Positions 8,011-17,354 of a stretch of 64,000 nt of DNA are shown here, in pieces. Positions within the stretch are counted from its first letter, which is position 1. Each line of letters starts with the position of its first letter. Below the pieces are notes generated by a model, which was given only the letters and a program-made list of their open reading frames with translations, was not told the origin of the DNA and made no database searches. Source of the stretch: Clostridia bacterium (GTDB taxonomy: Bacteria > Bacillota > Clostridia > Christensenellales > Borkfalkiaceae); the NCBI GenBank assembly GCA_017504165.1, contig JAFVRR010000012.1, positions 88,885 to 152,884 of the forward strand, given 5' to 3'. The translations under genes were made by a program, and so were the position numbers.

Positions 8011-9264
8011 TTACTTATTTATACTCTCGGTAAGCGCTTGATATTTTTCCCACTTAATTGCAGGATAAATAGAAATAACAATCGCAATAACGGTAACAAT
8101 AAGCCAAGTTAACGTAATTGCCACCCAACCTAAAGTCTCTGACATAACGCCGTAACTATAACTTGCAACAACTATACCAAACGCCGCTAAAGCGTTATGG
8201 ATACCCGTATACGTACCACTATATCCAAATTTAGCAAACGTATAAGAAATTTTCATTGAGAGAACGTTTTTAAGTTTTAAAATCGTTGAGTGTAAGCATA
8301 ACATTATAACAATTAAAACTACTGAAATTTTCCCAACAAATTGCAAGAAAATTAATGGTATTAAAGATATCGCGTAAATTACAATAATGCCGTAAATCGG
8401 ATGCTTTATTTTAAATATTAACGGTTTTAAAAGCAATAACGCCACTAATCTAACTACGAATATAAGTATCGATAAGAAGTTGGAAAAGCCCGAAGAAATA
8501 CCTTCGTAACTTTCCATAACCATAGTAGGTATCCAAACTTGAGCGCCGTTTAAAAGCATAGCGTCGGTAAGCGCTAAAATTATAATACTAATCATACCAA
8601 ACGCAAATAATATATAAATAAACGAATAATTATGCGCTCTTTCCTTTTTAGTGTTTTCAACTTTGACTTCTACTTCCTCTTTAGGAACGTTAGCAACTGC
8701 CGAAACGTAAAGCCAAACACCTAAAGTCAACACGATAGATAACGTGCTACTCATAAACATTGCCGACCAACCGAAATACTCTAAAACGGTAGCGGCAAAT
8801 AAATAACTTAAAATACCGGCAAATTGGTCGGCATAATTTACTACGATTGTCGCGTTGTTTCTATCTTTAGGTAAGACGTCCGTCGCAATAATTTTACAAA
8901 TACCCGGCCATATACCAAATTGACCTATACCGCAAATACTCCAAGTAATTAATACGATAAGGTAATCGGTAGTAAAAGCGAGCACGATATTTCCTAAAAG
9001 CGCGCAAATTAAGCCGATTGTAATCATTTTATACGGGGAAAATTTATCTACTAAATACCCGCCGAAAAGTTGCCCAATACCATAAAGCAAATAGAACATA
9101 GACGCAATAGTTCCTGCATTTGCTTTAGAAAAAATGCCACGGCTAACGATATACGCTACCGATGCGGTATAATTGGTTTTTATAAACATAGTAAATAAAT
9201 ACACAAGCGCAAGCGCTAAATAAATATATTTACTACTTTTTTCTCTACTTTCAAGTTTAATCAT
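8011..9264 (-). CDS. MFS transporter (OPA-like), first gene of operon with trpB
   Basis: 417 residues with about 12 hydrophobic segments in two halves, separated by a charged central loop (about residues 193-213, EEVEVKVENTKKERAHN). The stretch YGIGQLFGGYLVDKFSPYK matches the MFS motif-A loop between helices 2 and 3 (G..GG..aDr). The overall pattern resembles organophosphate:Pi-antiporter type carriers, but the substrate is not readable. Pairing with trpB raises the possibility of an indole or aromatic substrate (inference only). AGGTGAG precedes the ATG. Probable promoter at 9296-9324. Confidence 0.85.
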   Translation of the reverse strand: MIKLESREKSSKYIYLALALVYLFTMFIKTNYTASVAYIVSRGIFSKANAGTIASMFYLLYGIGQLFGGYLVDKFSPYKMITIGLICALLGNIVLAFTTDYLIVLITWSICGIGQFGIWPGICKIIATDVLPKDRNNATIVVNYADQFAGILSYLFAATVLEYFGWSAMFMSSTLSIVLTLGVWLYVSAVANVPKEEVEVKVENTKKERAHNYSFIYILFAFGMISIIILALTDAMLLNGAQVWIPTMVMESYEGISSGFSNFLSILIFVVRLVALLLLKPLIFKIKHPIYGIIVIYAISLIPLIFLQFVGKISVVLIVIMLCLHSTILKLKNVLSMKISYTFAKFGYSGTYTGIHNALAAFGIVVASYSYGVMSETLGWVAITLTWLIVTVIAIVISIYPAIKWEKYQALTESINK

Positions 9265-9295
9265 AGCTCACCTAAAAAGTATAATAATAAAATTA

Positions 9296-9324
9296 ATTAT
9301 AACACTACTTTAAAAATAATACAA
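9296..9324 (-). promoter_or_regulatory. Probable promoter of MFS-trpB operon
   Basis: TATAAT at 9301-9296; 17 bases upstream is TTGTAT (9324-9319), a partial -35. Confidence 0.5.
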
Positions 9325-9368
9325 TTATTTTAAATGGTAAAAGCAATAATTTTTATTAGTATAATAAA

Positions 9369-9394
9369 AAACGCGTAGCAATTTGCTACGCGTT
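9369..9394 (-). terminator. Terminator of CvpA-like gene
   Basis: Arms AAACGCGTAGCAA and TTGCTACGCGTTT; on the minus strand it continues into TTTTTTATT. Confidence 0.85.
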
Positions 9395-9402
9395 TAATTA
9401 AT

Positions 9403-10605
9403 TTATGGTTGTGGAATTACACCGCCGTAAAGATTGAATAATTCTTTAAGTCTTTGAACTTGTTCAGGGTCTTCAAGTTTTTCGATAGATTCGGTAAGTT
9501 TTTCAGCAACGTCGTCTGGTAAATTAATATCCATATCAGCAGCCTCTACGATAGGAAGAACAAGTTTACTATCGGCAAAAGTTTCAACTAAAGTGTCAAG
9601 TTGTTCGTCTTCAATAGTATCAAAACTTTCCGCCTCAACAATATCTAACACAGTTTCAACGAGTACCGCCTCGTTTTCAAAGTTAATATCTTTAACTGAA
9701 AGGTTAGATAAATCGATATCTATAGGGAATTCTTCACCCCCGCCAATCATATCAACCGCAGAGTGAATAAGTTCGTCAACCGTATCTAAAACTTCTTCAG
9801 AAGACTCGTTTTTAATTTGCTCTAAATCTCTTAAAATAGTAGTAACGTCTTCAACGCTATCAGGAGTAAGACCTTCTTCAAAGTTAACTTCTGGAAGTTT
9901 AGTTACCGCTTCGGCAATTTTAATTACCGTAATAACGGAATCAACTTGACCGGTTAAAGTATAAGTTCTACCATCGTCTTCATCGGCATATTGAGCAACG
10001 TGTTTAAATAAACCGCCGTCGTAATTAGTTAAAATATTACAAATGGCAGAATCTTGATATTCGTCAAAACCAATAGCGTCAAGAGTAATTACTTTCTCGC
10101 CGTTAACTTCTACGTTAGAAAGTTTATTAACTTCTAAAAGAACGCCGTTTATCGGTACGCAAACAAGGAATGCTATAATAAAGCCTTGAACTATACCGAT
10201 AACACCGCCAAGTAATCTCCTTTTCTTTTTAGGACGAATAAAGAATTTACCTATAAAGAAAATAATACGGCTAACAAAATATAAAGCCACAAATCCCACA
10301 ATGAAAGAAACTATACCAACCAAAATTTCAATAAGTGGTACAAGTTTACTTACAAGCCCTTCCATTTCAGGGTTTTGCGCAAGAGTATTAGTTATTAACT
10401 CTTTAACAGTTTGACCTTGAATTTCATAGTGCATAATAAAACTAGTAATTGTGCCTTCAAACACGAATACTAATCCAAAACACAAAAGTACTAAAATCAA
10501 ACTAAAAATTCCCCTAGACATACCCCTGATAATTCCCGCAAGGAAACACACCGCTATAGACAATATAAATACGCCTAAAAATATTGTTGAAATTGAAATT
10601 CCCAT
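9403..10605 (-). CDS. CvpA-family membrane protein with long acidic C-terminal region
   Basis: 400 residues. Residues 1-165 hold four hydrophobic segments and the CvpA-like stretch KKRRLLGGVIGIVQGFIIAF after the third. The remaining 235 residues are soluble, acidic and predicted helical, rich in ED(V/L) and LSVKD repeats, with no recognised domain. CvpA proteins are linked in some bacteria to colicin V production, peptidoglycan and envelope stress; its role here is unknown. I place the start at the ATG reading MGIS, seven codons into the longest ORF, because AAGGAGA sits just before it. Single gene with its own terminator. Confidence 0.75.
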   Translation of the reverse strand: MGISISTIFLGVFILSIAVCFLAGIIRGMSRGIFSLILVLLCFGLVFVFEGTITSFIMHYEIQGQTVKELITNTLAQNPEMEGLVSKLVPLIEILVGIVSFIVGFVALYFVSRIIFFIGKFFIRPKKKRRLLGGVIGIVQGFIIAFLVCVPINGVLLEVNKLSNVEVNGEKVITLDAIGFDEYQDSAICNILTNYDGGLFKHVAQYADEDDGRTYTLTGQVDSVITVIKIAEAVTKLPEVNFEEGLTPDSVEDVTTILRDLEQIKNESSEEVLDTVDELIHSAVDMIGGGEEFPIDIDLSNLSVKDINFENEAVLVETVLDIVEAESFDTIEDEQLDTLVETFADSKLVLPIVEAADMDINLPDDVAEKLTESIEKLEDPEQVQRLKELFNLYGGVIPQP

Positions 10606-10687
10606 ATTAATTCTCCTTAGATACAACCTAAAGGCTATACCTATACATATTTTACCATACTACTATATATAAAGTCAAGGCAAAATT

Positions 10688-11383
10688 TTATAACTTTATA
10701 ACAGATAAGTTATCTTCAGAGTTTTCTATCTTATAAGCGTTGCCACCGCTTGTTAAAGCGCAGTCGTAAACCCCGTCTGTAAAGACTATTGCAGAATCGT
10801 CTTCTAACGCAAAAATAGGCTTATCTTGTACGTTTTTAGCGCTTTTATCAAACTCTTCTTTTCTAATACTATAATGAGGACAACAAGTACCTTCTAAAAG
10901 ACCTAAGCCATTATAAAAAGAATATTCCCCTTCTTTACCCGTTACTAAAAAACTGTCGGTATACATATTTTTAAACCAACATATCGCACCTGCGGAAAGA
11001 CCGCAAATTATAACGCCCCTATTGTAAGCGTCTATAATTTTTTCGGTAATGCCCTTTTCCTTCCACTTTTCTAGCATATAAATAGTATCGCCACCGCCTA
11101 CGTAAATTAGGTCCGCTTTTGAAAATTTTTCTTCAATTTTCTCTAAAGGAGTATCTACGTTGACAAGGAGTAAACAGTCCGCCTTAATATCAAAATTAGA
11201 AGTGTAAGTCTTTCTAAAACTGTTAAAAGCGGGCATACAATCGTGTGATGCCGTGCCGATAAAAAGCCCGTAAGCGCGCTTTTCACCCGCGCGCACCTTT
11301 GCCAAATTTGCAATATACTCGTCAATTTTAAGGGTGGATTTTTCCTTTAAACTACCACCGCCGATACATATAATTTTCTTCAT
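10688..11383 (-). CDS. Peptidase S51 (dipeptidase E-like), apparently leaderless
   Basis: 231 residues. The catalytic serine lies in CGLSAGAICWF (nucleophile elbow G-S-A-G), preceded by VGGGDTIYML and followed by CPHY, as in the S51 family (PepE, cyanophycinase-like). PepE hydrolyses dipeptides with N-terminal aspartate; this is a family-level inference. There is no ribosome-binding site: a promoter TTGATT-17-TATAAT with extended TG (11418-11390) ends six bases before the ATG, so transcription should begin at or next to the start codon. The second codon region MKKIICIGGG matches the family's first strand, so a later start is unlikely. No terminator hairpin was seen in the 82 bases downstream. 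Confidence 0.85.
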   Translation of the reverse strand: MKKIICIGGGSLKEKSTLKIDEYIANLAKVRAGEKRAYGLFIGTASHDCMPAFNSFRKTYTSNFDIKADCLLLVNVDTPLEKIEEKFSKADLIYVGGGDTIYMLEKWKEKGITEKIIDAYNRGVIICGLSAGAICWFKNMYTDSFLVTGKEGEYSFYNGLGLLEGTCCPHYSIRKEEFDKSAKNVQDKPIFALEDDSAIVFTDGVYDCALTSGGNAYKIENSEDNLSVIKL

Positions 11384-11389
11384 AAAAAA

Positions 11390-11418
11390 ATTATAGCACT
11401 TCTTTAAAATTAAATCAA
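11390..11418 (-). promoter_or_regulatory. Promoter giving a leaderless S51 peptidase mRNA
   Basis: TTGATT (11418-11413), 17 bases, TATAAT (11395-11390) with TGC before the -10. Six bases separate the -10 from ATG at 11383. Confidence 0.75.
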
Positions 11419-11513
11419 ATTAATTTAAACGAATTTATTGTATTTGTTTAGCGGACAATATCTCTTGTTTGTACATAAAATTTACTAAATTTTTAATTTT
11501 GTTAAAAAATTAT

Positions 11514-11543
11514 TTGACTTTTTTTATATATGTAATATATACT
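11514..11543 (+). promoter_or_regulatory. Promoter of gdhA
   Basis: TTGACT (11514-11519), 18 bases, TATACT (11538-11543). Confidence 0.65.
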
Positions 11544-11556
11544 TTAAAAATATTAA

Positions 11557-12915
<1,359 letters not shown>

Positions 12916-12931
12916 TTAGTAACAAACAGTT

Positions 12932-12960
12932 AAAAATTCCCTTAAAATAAGGGAATTTTT
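12932..12960 (+). terminator. Terminator of gdhA
   Basis: AAAAATTCCCTT / AAGGGAATTTTT hairpin ending in a T-run. Confidence 0.9.
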
Positions 12961-12998
12961 CTTTTGCAAAAAAATTACTAATTATTTTTTAAAGTCGC

Positions 12999-13026
12999 TT
13001 GACATTAGTTATTTATGTTGTAAAAT
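12999..13026 (+). promoter_or_regulatory. Promoter of ABC exporter gene
   Basis: TTGACA (12999-13004), 16 bases, TAAAAT (13021-13026) with TG three bases upstream of the -10. Confidence 0.7.
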
Positions 13027-13068
13027 AGAACTAGGAAACTAAATAAAAACAAGTTTCAAGGTGATATT

Positions 13069-14898
13069 ATGAAAAATAAAGATGACAATTTATTAAAGCA
13101 AGATTACCTTACGGATTACGAGCCTATATTTAGCGAATCCAAAAACAAAAAGAACCAAAGCGATAAAGTGGTATTAAAAATTCTTTTTAAAAAGAAGTTT
13201 TTAATCTTTTTATCCGTTATACTTTGTTTACTTAAACACCTACCGCCACTATTACTACCATTAATAACGGCGGAAATTATCGATACGGTTGACGCAAACA
13301 ACCCGCAAAGTTTATACGTTATTATAAACTACGCAATAATTTCAATTATCGTTATTGCATCTAACTTACCTATGACCGTACTTTGCAATAAAATTAACGA
13401 TAGGCTCTTAAGAACGTCTAGCGCAAATTTAAAAGCAACGGTAGTTAGAAAATTACAGCGTTTGTCTTTAACTTCTTATAAAGATATAGAAACGGGAAAA
13501 TTACAGTCAAAATTTTTAACGGATACAGAATCCGCAGAGCAATATTTTAGAATTTTACTAGTAGGCATAATTCCTTCTATAATATTTATAGTTATAAATA
13601 CGTGTATTACCCTATACCGCTCTTGGATAGTATTGTTATTTATAATTGCAATGCTACCGTTAAACATTTTCTTGGTAGGCTTTTTTAGAAAACCATTAAG
13701 GGCGCTTTACCGCAGTTTTAGAAAACAAAAAGAGACGACTTCAACAAAACTTACCCAAATGCTTGATATGCTTGAAGTTACTAAAGCGCACGGGCTTGAA
13801 GAAGTTGAAATTAACAACGTTCAACGCGAAATATTAAACTTGACTAAAAACGGACTTAAAATAGATAAAACTAACTCTTATTTCGGCTCGCTTAGTTGGA
13901 TTATTTCTCAAGTTTTATCATTTGCTTGTTTAATTTTTACGTCAATTATGACTTTGCTTGGTTTTCCTGGTTTTACGCTTGGCTCTATTATGCTTTACCA
14001 ATCGCTATACTCTTCTATCACAACGCACATTCAACAACTTATAAACTACGCTCCGCAAATATCTTCGGGCAAAGAGTCAATTCACTCTATTTGCGAAATT
14101 ATGAATAACGACGATATAGAAGACAATCACGGCAAAAAAGGTCTTAAAAAAGTTAACGGCTACTACCAATTTAAAAACGTTTATTATAAATACCCTAACA
14201 GCCAAGACTACGCTATTAAAAACTTTAATTTATCCGTTAAAAAGGGCGAATGTATTGCCTTTGTAGGAAGTTCGGGCTCGGGTAAAAGTACCATTATGAA
14301 TATGATTATCGGCTTTTTAAAACCTACTGACGGCGTACTTAAAATTGACGATAAATCAGTAACCGAACTAGACTTATCAGACTACCGCCACAGTTTATCC
14401 GTAGTTCCGCAAGCGAGCATTCTCTTTGAAGGCAGTATCCGTGACAATATTACTTACGGTCTACCACGCTATACCGAGGAAGATTTACAAAGGGTTGTAA
14501 AACAAGCGAATATAGAGGAATTTTTAAAAGATATCCCCGAAGGGCTTAACTTTAATATCGGCGAACACGGAAATAAACTTTCAGGCGGACAAAAACAGCG
14601 TATCACTATTGCCCGCGCCCTTATTAGAAAACCTAGCGTACTTATTTTAGACGAGGCAACGTCGGCGCTTGACAACATTAGCGAATATCAAGTACAACAA
14701 GCGATAAATAACGTTATTAAAGATAAAACAACCTTTATCGTTGCGCATAGATTATCAACTATTAGAAACGCCGATAGAATTGTCGTTATGGACGGTGGCG
14801 AAATTGTAGAAACGGGAACTTTCGAAGAACTTATGGCTTTAAAAGGCAAGTTCTACGAACTTAAAAACTTAAGCGATTTAACCAATAAATCGGCATAA
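13069..14898 (+). CDS. ABC exporter, fused membrane and ATPase domains
   Basis: 609 residues. The N-terminal 45 residues are polar and charged. Residues 45-320 form a six-helix type-1 exporter domain with the coupling region TGKLQSKFLTDTE. The nucleotide-binding domain (about 365-600) has Walker A GSSGSGKST, Q-loop VPQASILFEGSIRDNITYG, signature LSGGQKQR, Walker B VLILDEATSALD and the H-loop VAHRLST. Such half-transporters dimerise and export lipids, peptides or drugs. No partner half-transporter or substrate gene lies next to it, so it is probably a homodimer. AAGGTGAT precedes the ATG; the next gene converges on it. Confidence 0.93.
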   Translation: MKNKDDNLLKQDYLTDYEPIFSESKNKKNQSDKVVLKILFKKKFLIFLSVILCLLKHLPPLLLPLITAEIIDTVDANNPQSLYVIINYAIISIIVIASNLPMTVLCNKINDRLLRTSSANLKATVVRKLQRLSLTSYKDIETGKLQSKFLTDTESAEQYFRILLVGIIPSIIFIVINTCITLYRSWIVLLFIIAMLPLNIFLVGFFRKPLRALYRSFRKQKETTSTKLTQMLDMLEVTKAHGLEEVEINNVQREILNLTKNGLKIDKTNSYFGSLSWIISQVLSFACLIFTSIMTLLGFPGFTLGSIMLYQSLYSSITTHIQQLINYAPQISSGKESIHSICEIMNNDDIEDNHGKKGLKKVNGYYQFKNVYYKYPNSQDYAIKNFNLSVKKGECIAFVGSSGSGKSTIMNMIIGFLKPTDGVLKIDDKSVTELDLSDYRHSLSVVPQASILFEGSIRDNITYGLPRYTEEDLQRVVKQANIEEFLKDIPEGLNFNIGEHGNKLSGGQKQRITIARALIRKPSVLILDEATSALDNISEYQVQQAINNVIKDKTTFIVAHRLSTIRNADRIVVMDGGEIVETGTFEELMALKGKFYELKNLSDLTNKSA

Positions 14899-14911
14899 AA
14901 CTTTATAATAA

Positions 14912-14945
14912 AACCCCCACTTCGCACGAAGTGGGGGTTATTTTT
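14912..14945. terminator. Shared terminator between ABC exporter and pfp
   Basis: Perfect arms AACCCCCACTTCG and CGAAGTGGGGGTT around GCA/CAC, followed by TATTTTTG on the plus strand; A/T-rich on the minus side as well. Confidence 0.88.
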
Positions 14946-14971
14946 GTATTGAGTTTTAAATCGCAGTAGGC

Positions 14972-16228
14972 TTATTTCTTACCTGCTTGAACTTTTTTAA
15001 GTTTAGCAAATCTTGGAAGACCATCTTCAAGTGGCGCTTTAGATTCGCCTTGGATAAGTGGTAATGCGTATTTAACAAATTCGTCTGATACGTAAGTACC
15101 ATCGTTAATAATCCAATCAAGTGGAACTGTTTTTTCAGTGTTTGCAGCAAGTTTAAGGTTAACTAAACTATATTTGCATTTGTAGTTGCCGTTTTTATCA
15201 ACGTCACGTTTGTAAACTACCATTTTATCAGAAGTACCACGGCAAGCGGCTTTAACTGCTTCACGACCTGCTCTAAACGTTTCTTCAACGTCTACTTTAG
15301 AAGCGAGGTGAGCGCCACATCTTTGCATTAAACTAAGTTCAACGCCTCTTGTCTTAAAGCCTGTTTCGTTTTTGATAAGGTTAGCAAGTTGAGCGCCAAC
15401 ACCACCTAATTGAGCGTGACCAAAACTATCACGAGCGCCCGTTTCACCTAAAACTTCACAAATAAGTTTGCCGTTTTCATCGTGAATACCTTCAGAAACG
15501 ACTGCAATACACTTATTGTTGTTCTTAGCGCAAACTGCTTTAACGTCAGCAACGAATTTTTCAATGCTAAATGGAATTTCTGGAAGGTAAATAAGGTCAG
15601 CGCCTAATCCCTTATGACCTGCAAGCGCTGCAGATGCAGTAAGCCAACCAGCGTTTCTACCCATTGCTTCGATTACGCATACCATTGGGGTATCGTAAAC
15701 TTTAGCGTCAAGGTTAACTTCCATAATAGTAGTTGCAATATATTTAGCGGCAGATGCAAAGCCTGGGCAGTGGTCAGTACCAAATAAATCGTTATCGATT
15801 GTTTTTGGTACGCCGATTACGTTGCAATCCCAACCGGATTTTTTAATGTATTTAGAAATTTTGTTACAAGTATCCATACTGTCGTTACCGCCGTTGTAGA
15901 AGAAGTAACGAATGTTGTATTTTTTAAATACTTCAACAATTCTCTTATAATCTGTATCGTCTTTCTTTGCGTCTTTAAGTTTGTATCTAACAGAACCAAG
16001 CGCAGAAGATGGAGTATTCTTTAAAAGTAATAATTCTTTTTCATCTTCTTTAGAAATGTCGTAAAAGTCTTCTTCAAGTACACCTTTAATACCGTGCGCC
16101 GCACCGTAAACTGCAGTAATTTTATCTTGCTTTAACGCTTCGATAAATACACCTGCGGCACTTGCGTTGATAACGGAAGTTGGACCGCCTGATTGAGCGA
16201 ACATACATGCGCCTACTAAATTTTTCAT
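14972..16228 (-). CDS. pfp: PPi-type 6-phosphofructokinase
   Basis: 418 residues, longer than ATP-PfkA. It phosphorylates fructose-6-phosphate, probably with pyrophosphate and so reversibly. In PFK families the residue after the second glycine of GGDG and the one before TIDND separate phosphoryl donors: ATP enzymes have Gly/Gly, PPi enzymes Asp/Lys. Here they are Asp116 (GGNDSMD) and Lys142 (PKTIDNDL), both PPi-type. MGRNAGW and the effector-less C-terminal half fit the family. It lies 55 bases downstream of pfkA in the same orientation, so one transcript probably encodes both donor types. GGAGAT precedes the ATG. Confidence 0.88.
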   Translation of the reverse strand: MKNLVGACMFAQSGGPTSVINASAAGVFIEALKQDKITAVYGAAHGIKGVLEEDFYDISKEDEKELLLLKNTPSSALGSVRYKLKDAKKDDTDYKRIVEVFKKYNIRYFFYNGGNDSMDTCNKISKYIKKSGWDCNVIGVPKTIDNDLFGTDHCPGFASAAKYIATTIMEVNLDAKVYDTPMVCVIEAMGRNAGWLTASAALAGHKGLGADLIYLPEIPFSIEKFVADVKAVCAKNNNKCIAVVSEGIHDENGKLICEVLGETGARDSFGHAQLGGVGAQLANLIKNETGFKTRGVELSLMQRCGAHLASKVDVEETFRAGREAVKAACRGTSDKMVVYKRDVDKNGNYKCKYSLVNLKLAANTEKTVPLDWIINDGTYVSDEFVKYALPLIQGESKAPLEDGLPRFAKLKKVQAGKK

Positions 16229-16283
16229 AATGAGTATCTCCTTAAAAATAATTGTTAAGTTTTTATAATATTAGGCTATTGCC

Positions 16284-17252
16284 TTATTTGTGAAGTGAAA
16301 GAATATGAGCAACTTCGTATAAATTTTCATCAATGCCGTGTGGCATAGATAAAGCCTCGGTTATATCCATATCGATAATTTGGTTATTTTTAATACCAAT
16401 TGCCCTATTAGTTTTACCTGCAAGCAATAAATCAACCGCCCTAACCGCCATTTTGGCAGCAAGAACACGGTCAAACATCGAAGGAGCTCCACCCCTTTGA
16501 ATGTGACCTAAAGTCGTTGTTTTAACGGAAATTCCTGCAATTTCTTTAATTTTAGAGCAGATTTCTTCCCTATCGCCCGCGCCTTCGGCAAGTACTATCA
16601 TATTAGAAGTTTTACCGCGTTTAATGCTTTGTTTCATAGACCTAGCAATCTCTTCAAGGTCGTATGGAACTTCTGGAATAATACAGTATTCCGCACCGCC
16701 TGCTACTGCAGAGTAAAGTGCTATATCGCCCGCTTTTCTACCCATAACTTCAAGCATTGACGCCCTATCGTGAGAAGACATTGTATCACGAAGGTTGTTC
16801 ATAGCGCTCATAACCGTATTAACCGCCGTATCAAAACCTAAAGTATAGTCGGTATAAGCAAGGTCGTTATCAATAGTGCCTGGAATAGCAACTACGTTAA
16901 TACCACCGATATCAGATAAATCTTTAGCGCCCCTAAAAGAACCGTCGCCACCGATAACGATAACGCTATCAATGCCGTAAGCCTTTAAAGTATCCGCTGC
17001 TTGTAAGATATATTCCTTTTCTTTAAATTCGGGGCATCTTGCAGTTTTAAGTACAGTACCGCCACGATGAATAATATCTGAAACGGAACGAGTGTTTAAT
17101 CTTTCCAAACGGTTGTTAAGTAGACCGACGTAACCGCGCTCTACACCGTACATTTCTATATCGTTATGAATGGCGTACCTTACGCAAGCCCTTAAGCAAG
17201 CGTTCATACCTGGAGCATCGCCACCACTTGTTAAAATTGCAACTCTTCTCAT
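16284..17252 (-). CDS. pfkA: ATP-dependent 6-phosphofructokinase
   Basis: 322 residues, standard bacterial PfkA size. It commits fructose-6-phosphate to glycolysis using ATP. Motifs: LTSGGDAPGMN, GGDGSFRGA (Gly104, ATP-type), PGTIDNDL (Gly125, ATP-type), EVMGRKAGDIAL and GHIQRGGAPS. It follows dnaE by 102 bases and has its own extended -10, over which a perfect 8+3+8 palindrome lies, so it can be regulated apart from dnaE. TAGGAGAAAT precedes the ATG. Confidence 0.95.
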   Translation of the reverse strand: MRRVAILTSGGDAPGMNACLRACVRYAIHNDIEMYGVERGYVGLLNNRLERLNTRSVSDIIHRGGTVLKTARCPEFKEKEYILQAADTLKAYGIDSVIVIGGDGSFRGAKDLSDIGGINVVAIPGTIDNDLAYTDYTLGFDTAVNTVMSAMNNLRDTMSSHDRASMLEVMGRKAGDIALYSAVAGGAEYCIIPEVPYDLEEIARSMKQSIKRGKTSNMIVLAEGAGDREEICSKIKEIAGISVKTTTLGHIQRGGAPSMFDRVLAAKMAVRAVDLLLAGKTNRAIGIKNNQIIDMDITEALSMPHGIDENLYEVAHILSLHK

Positions 17253-17270
17253 AATTTCTCCTAGCCAAAT

Positions 17271-17292
17271 AATTACTAACCTAGTAATTATA
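17271..17292 (-). promoter_or_regulatory. pfkA -10 region overlapped by a palindrome (candidate operator)
   Basis: TATAAT at 17292-17287 with an upstream TGC (extended -10, weak -35). The palindrome AATTACTA-ACC-TAGTAATT (17271-17289) covers half of the -10 and the start of the transcript, a typical repressor position. Confidence 0.55.
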
Positions 17293-17354
17293 GCACACTT
17301 TTATTTTAAAGTATCGCTTTTTTATATTATTTTTAAAAATTTTTGCAAATATTT

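Noticed and set aside
6751..9402. T-box or trp attenuator before the MFS-trpB operon
   Set aside because: The 138 bases upstream are AT-rich with only a neighbouring terminator and a -10; no T-box AGGGTGGNACCGCG sequence or Trp-codon leader peptide was seen.
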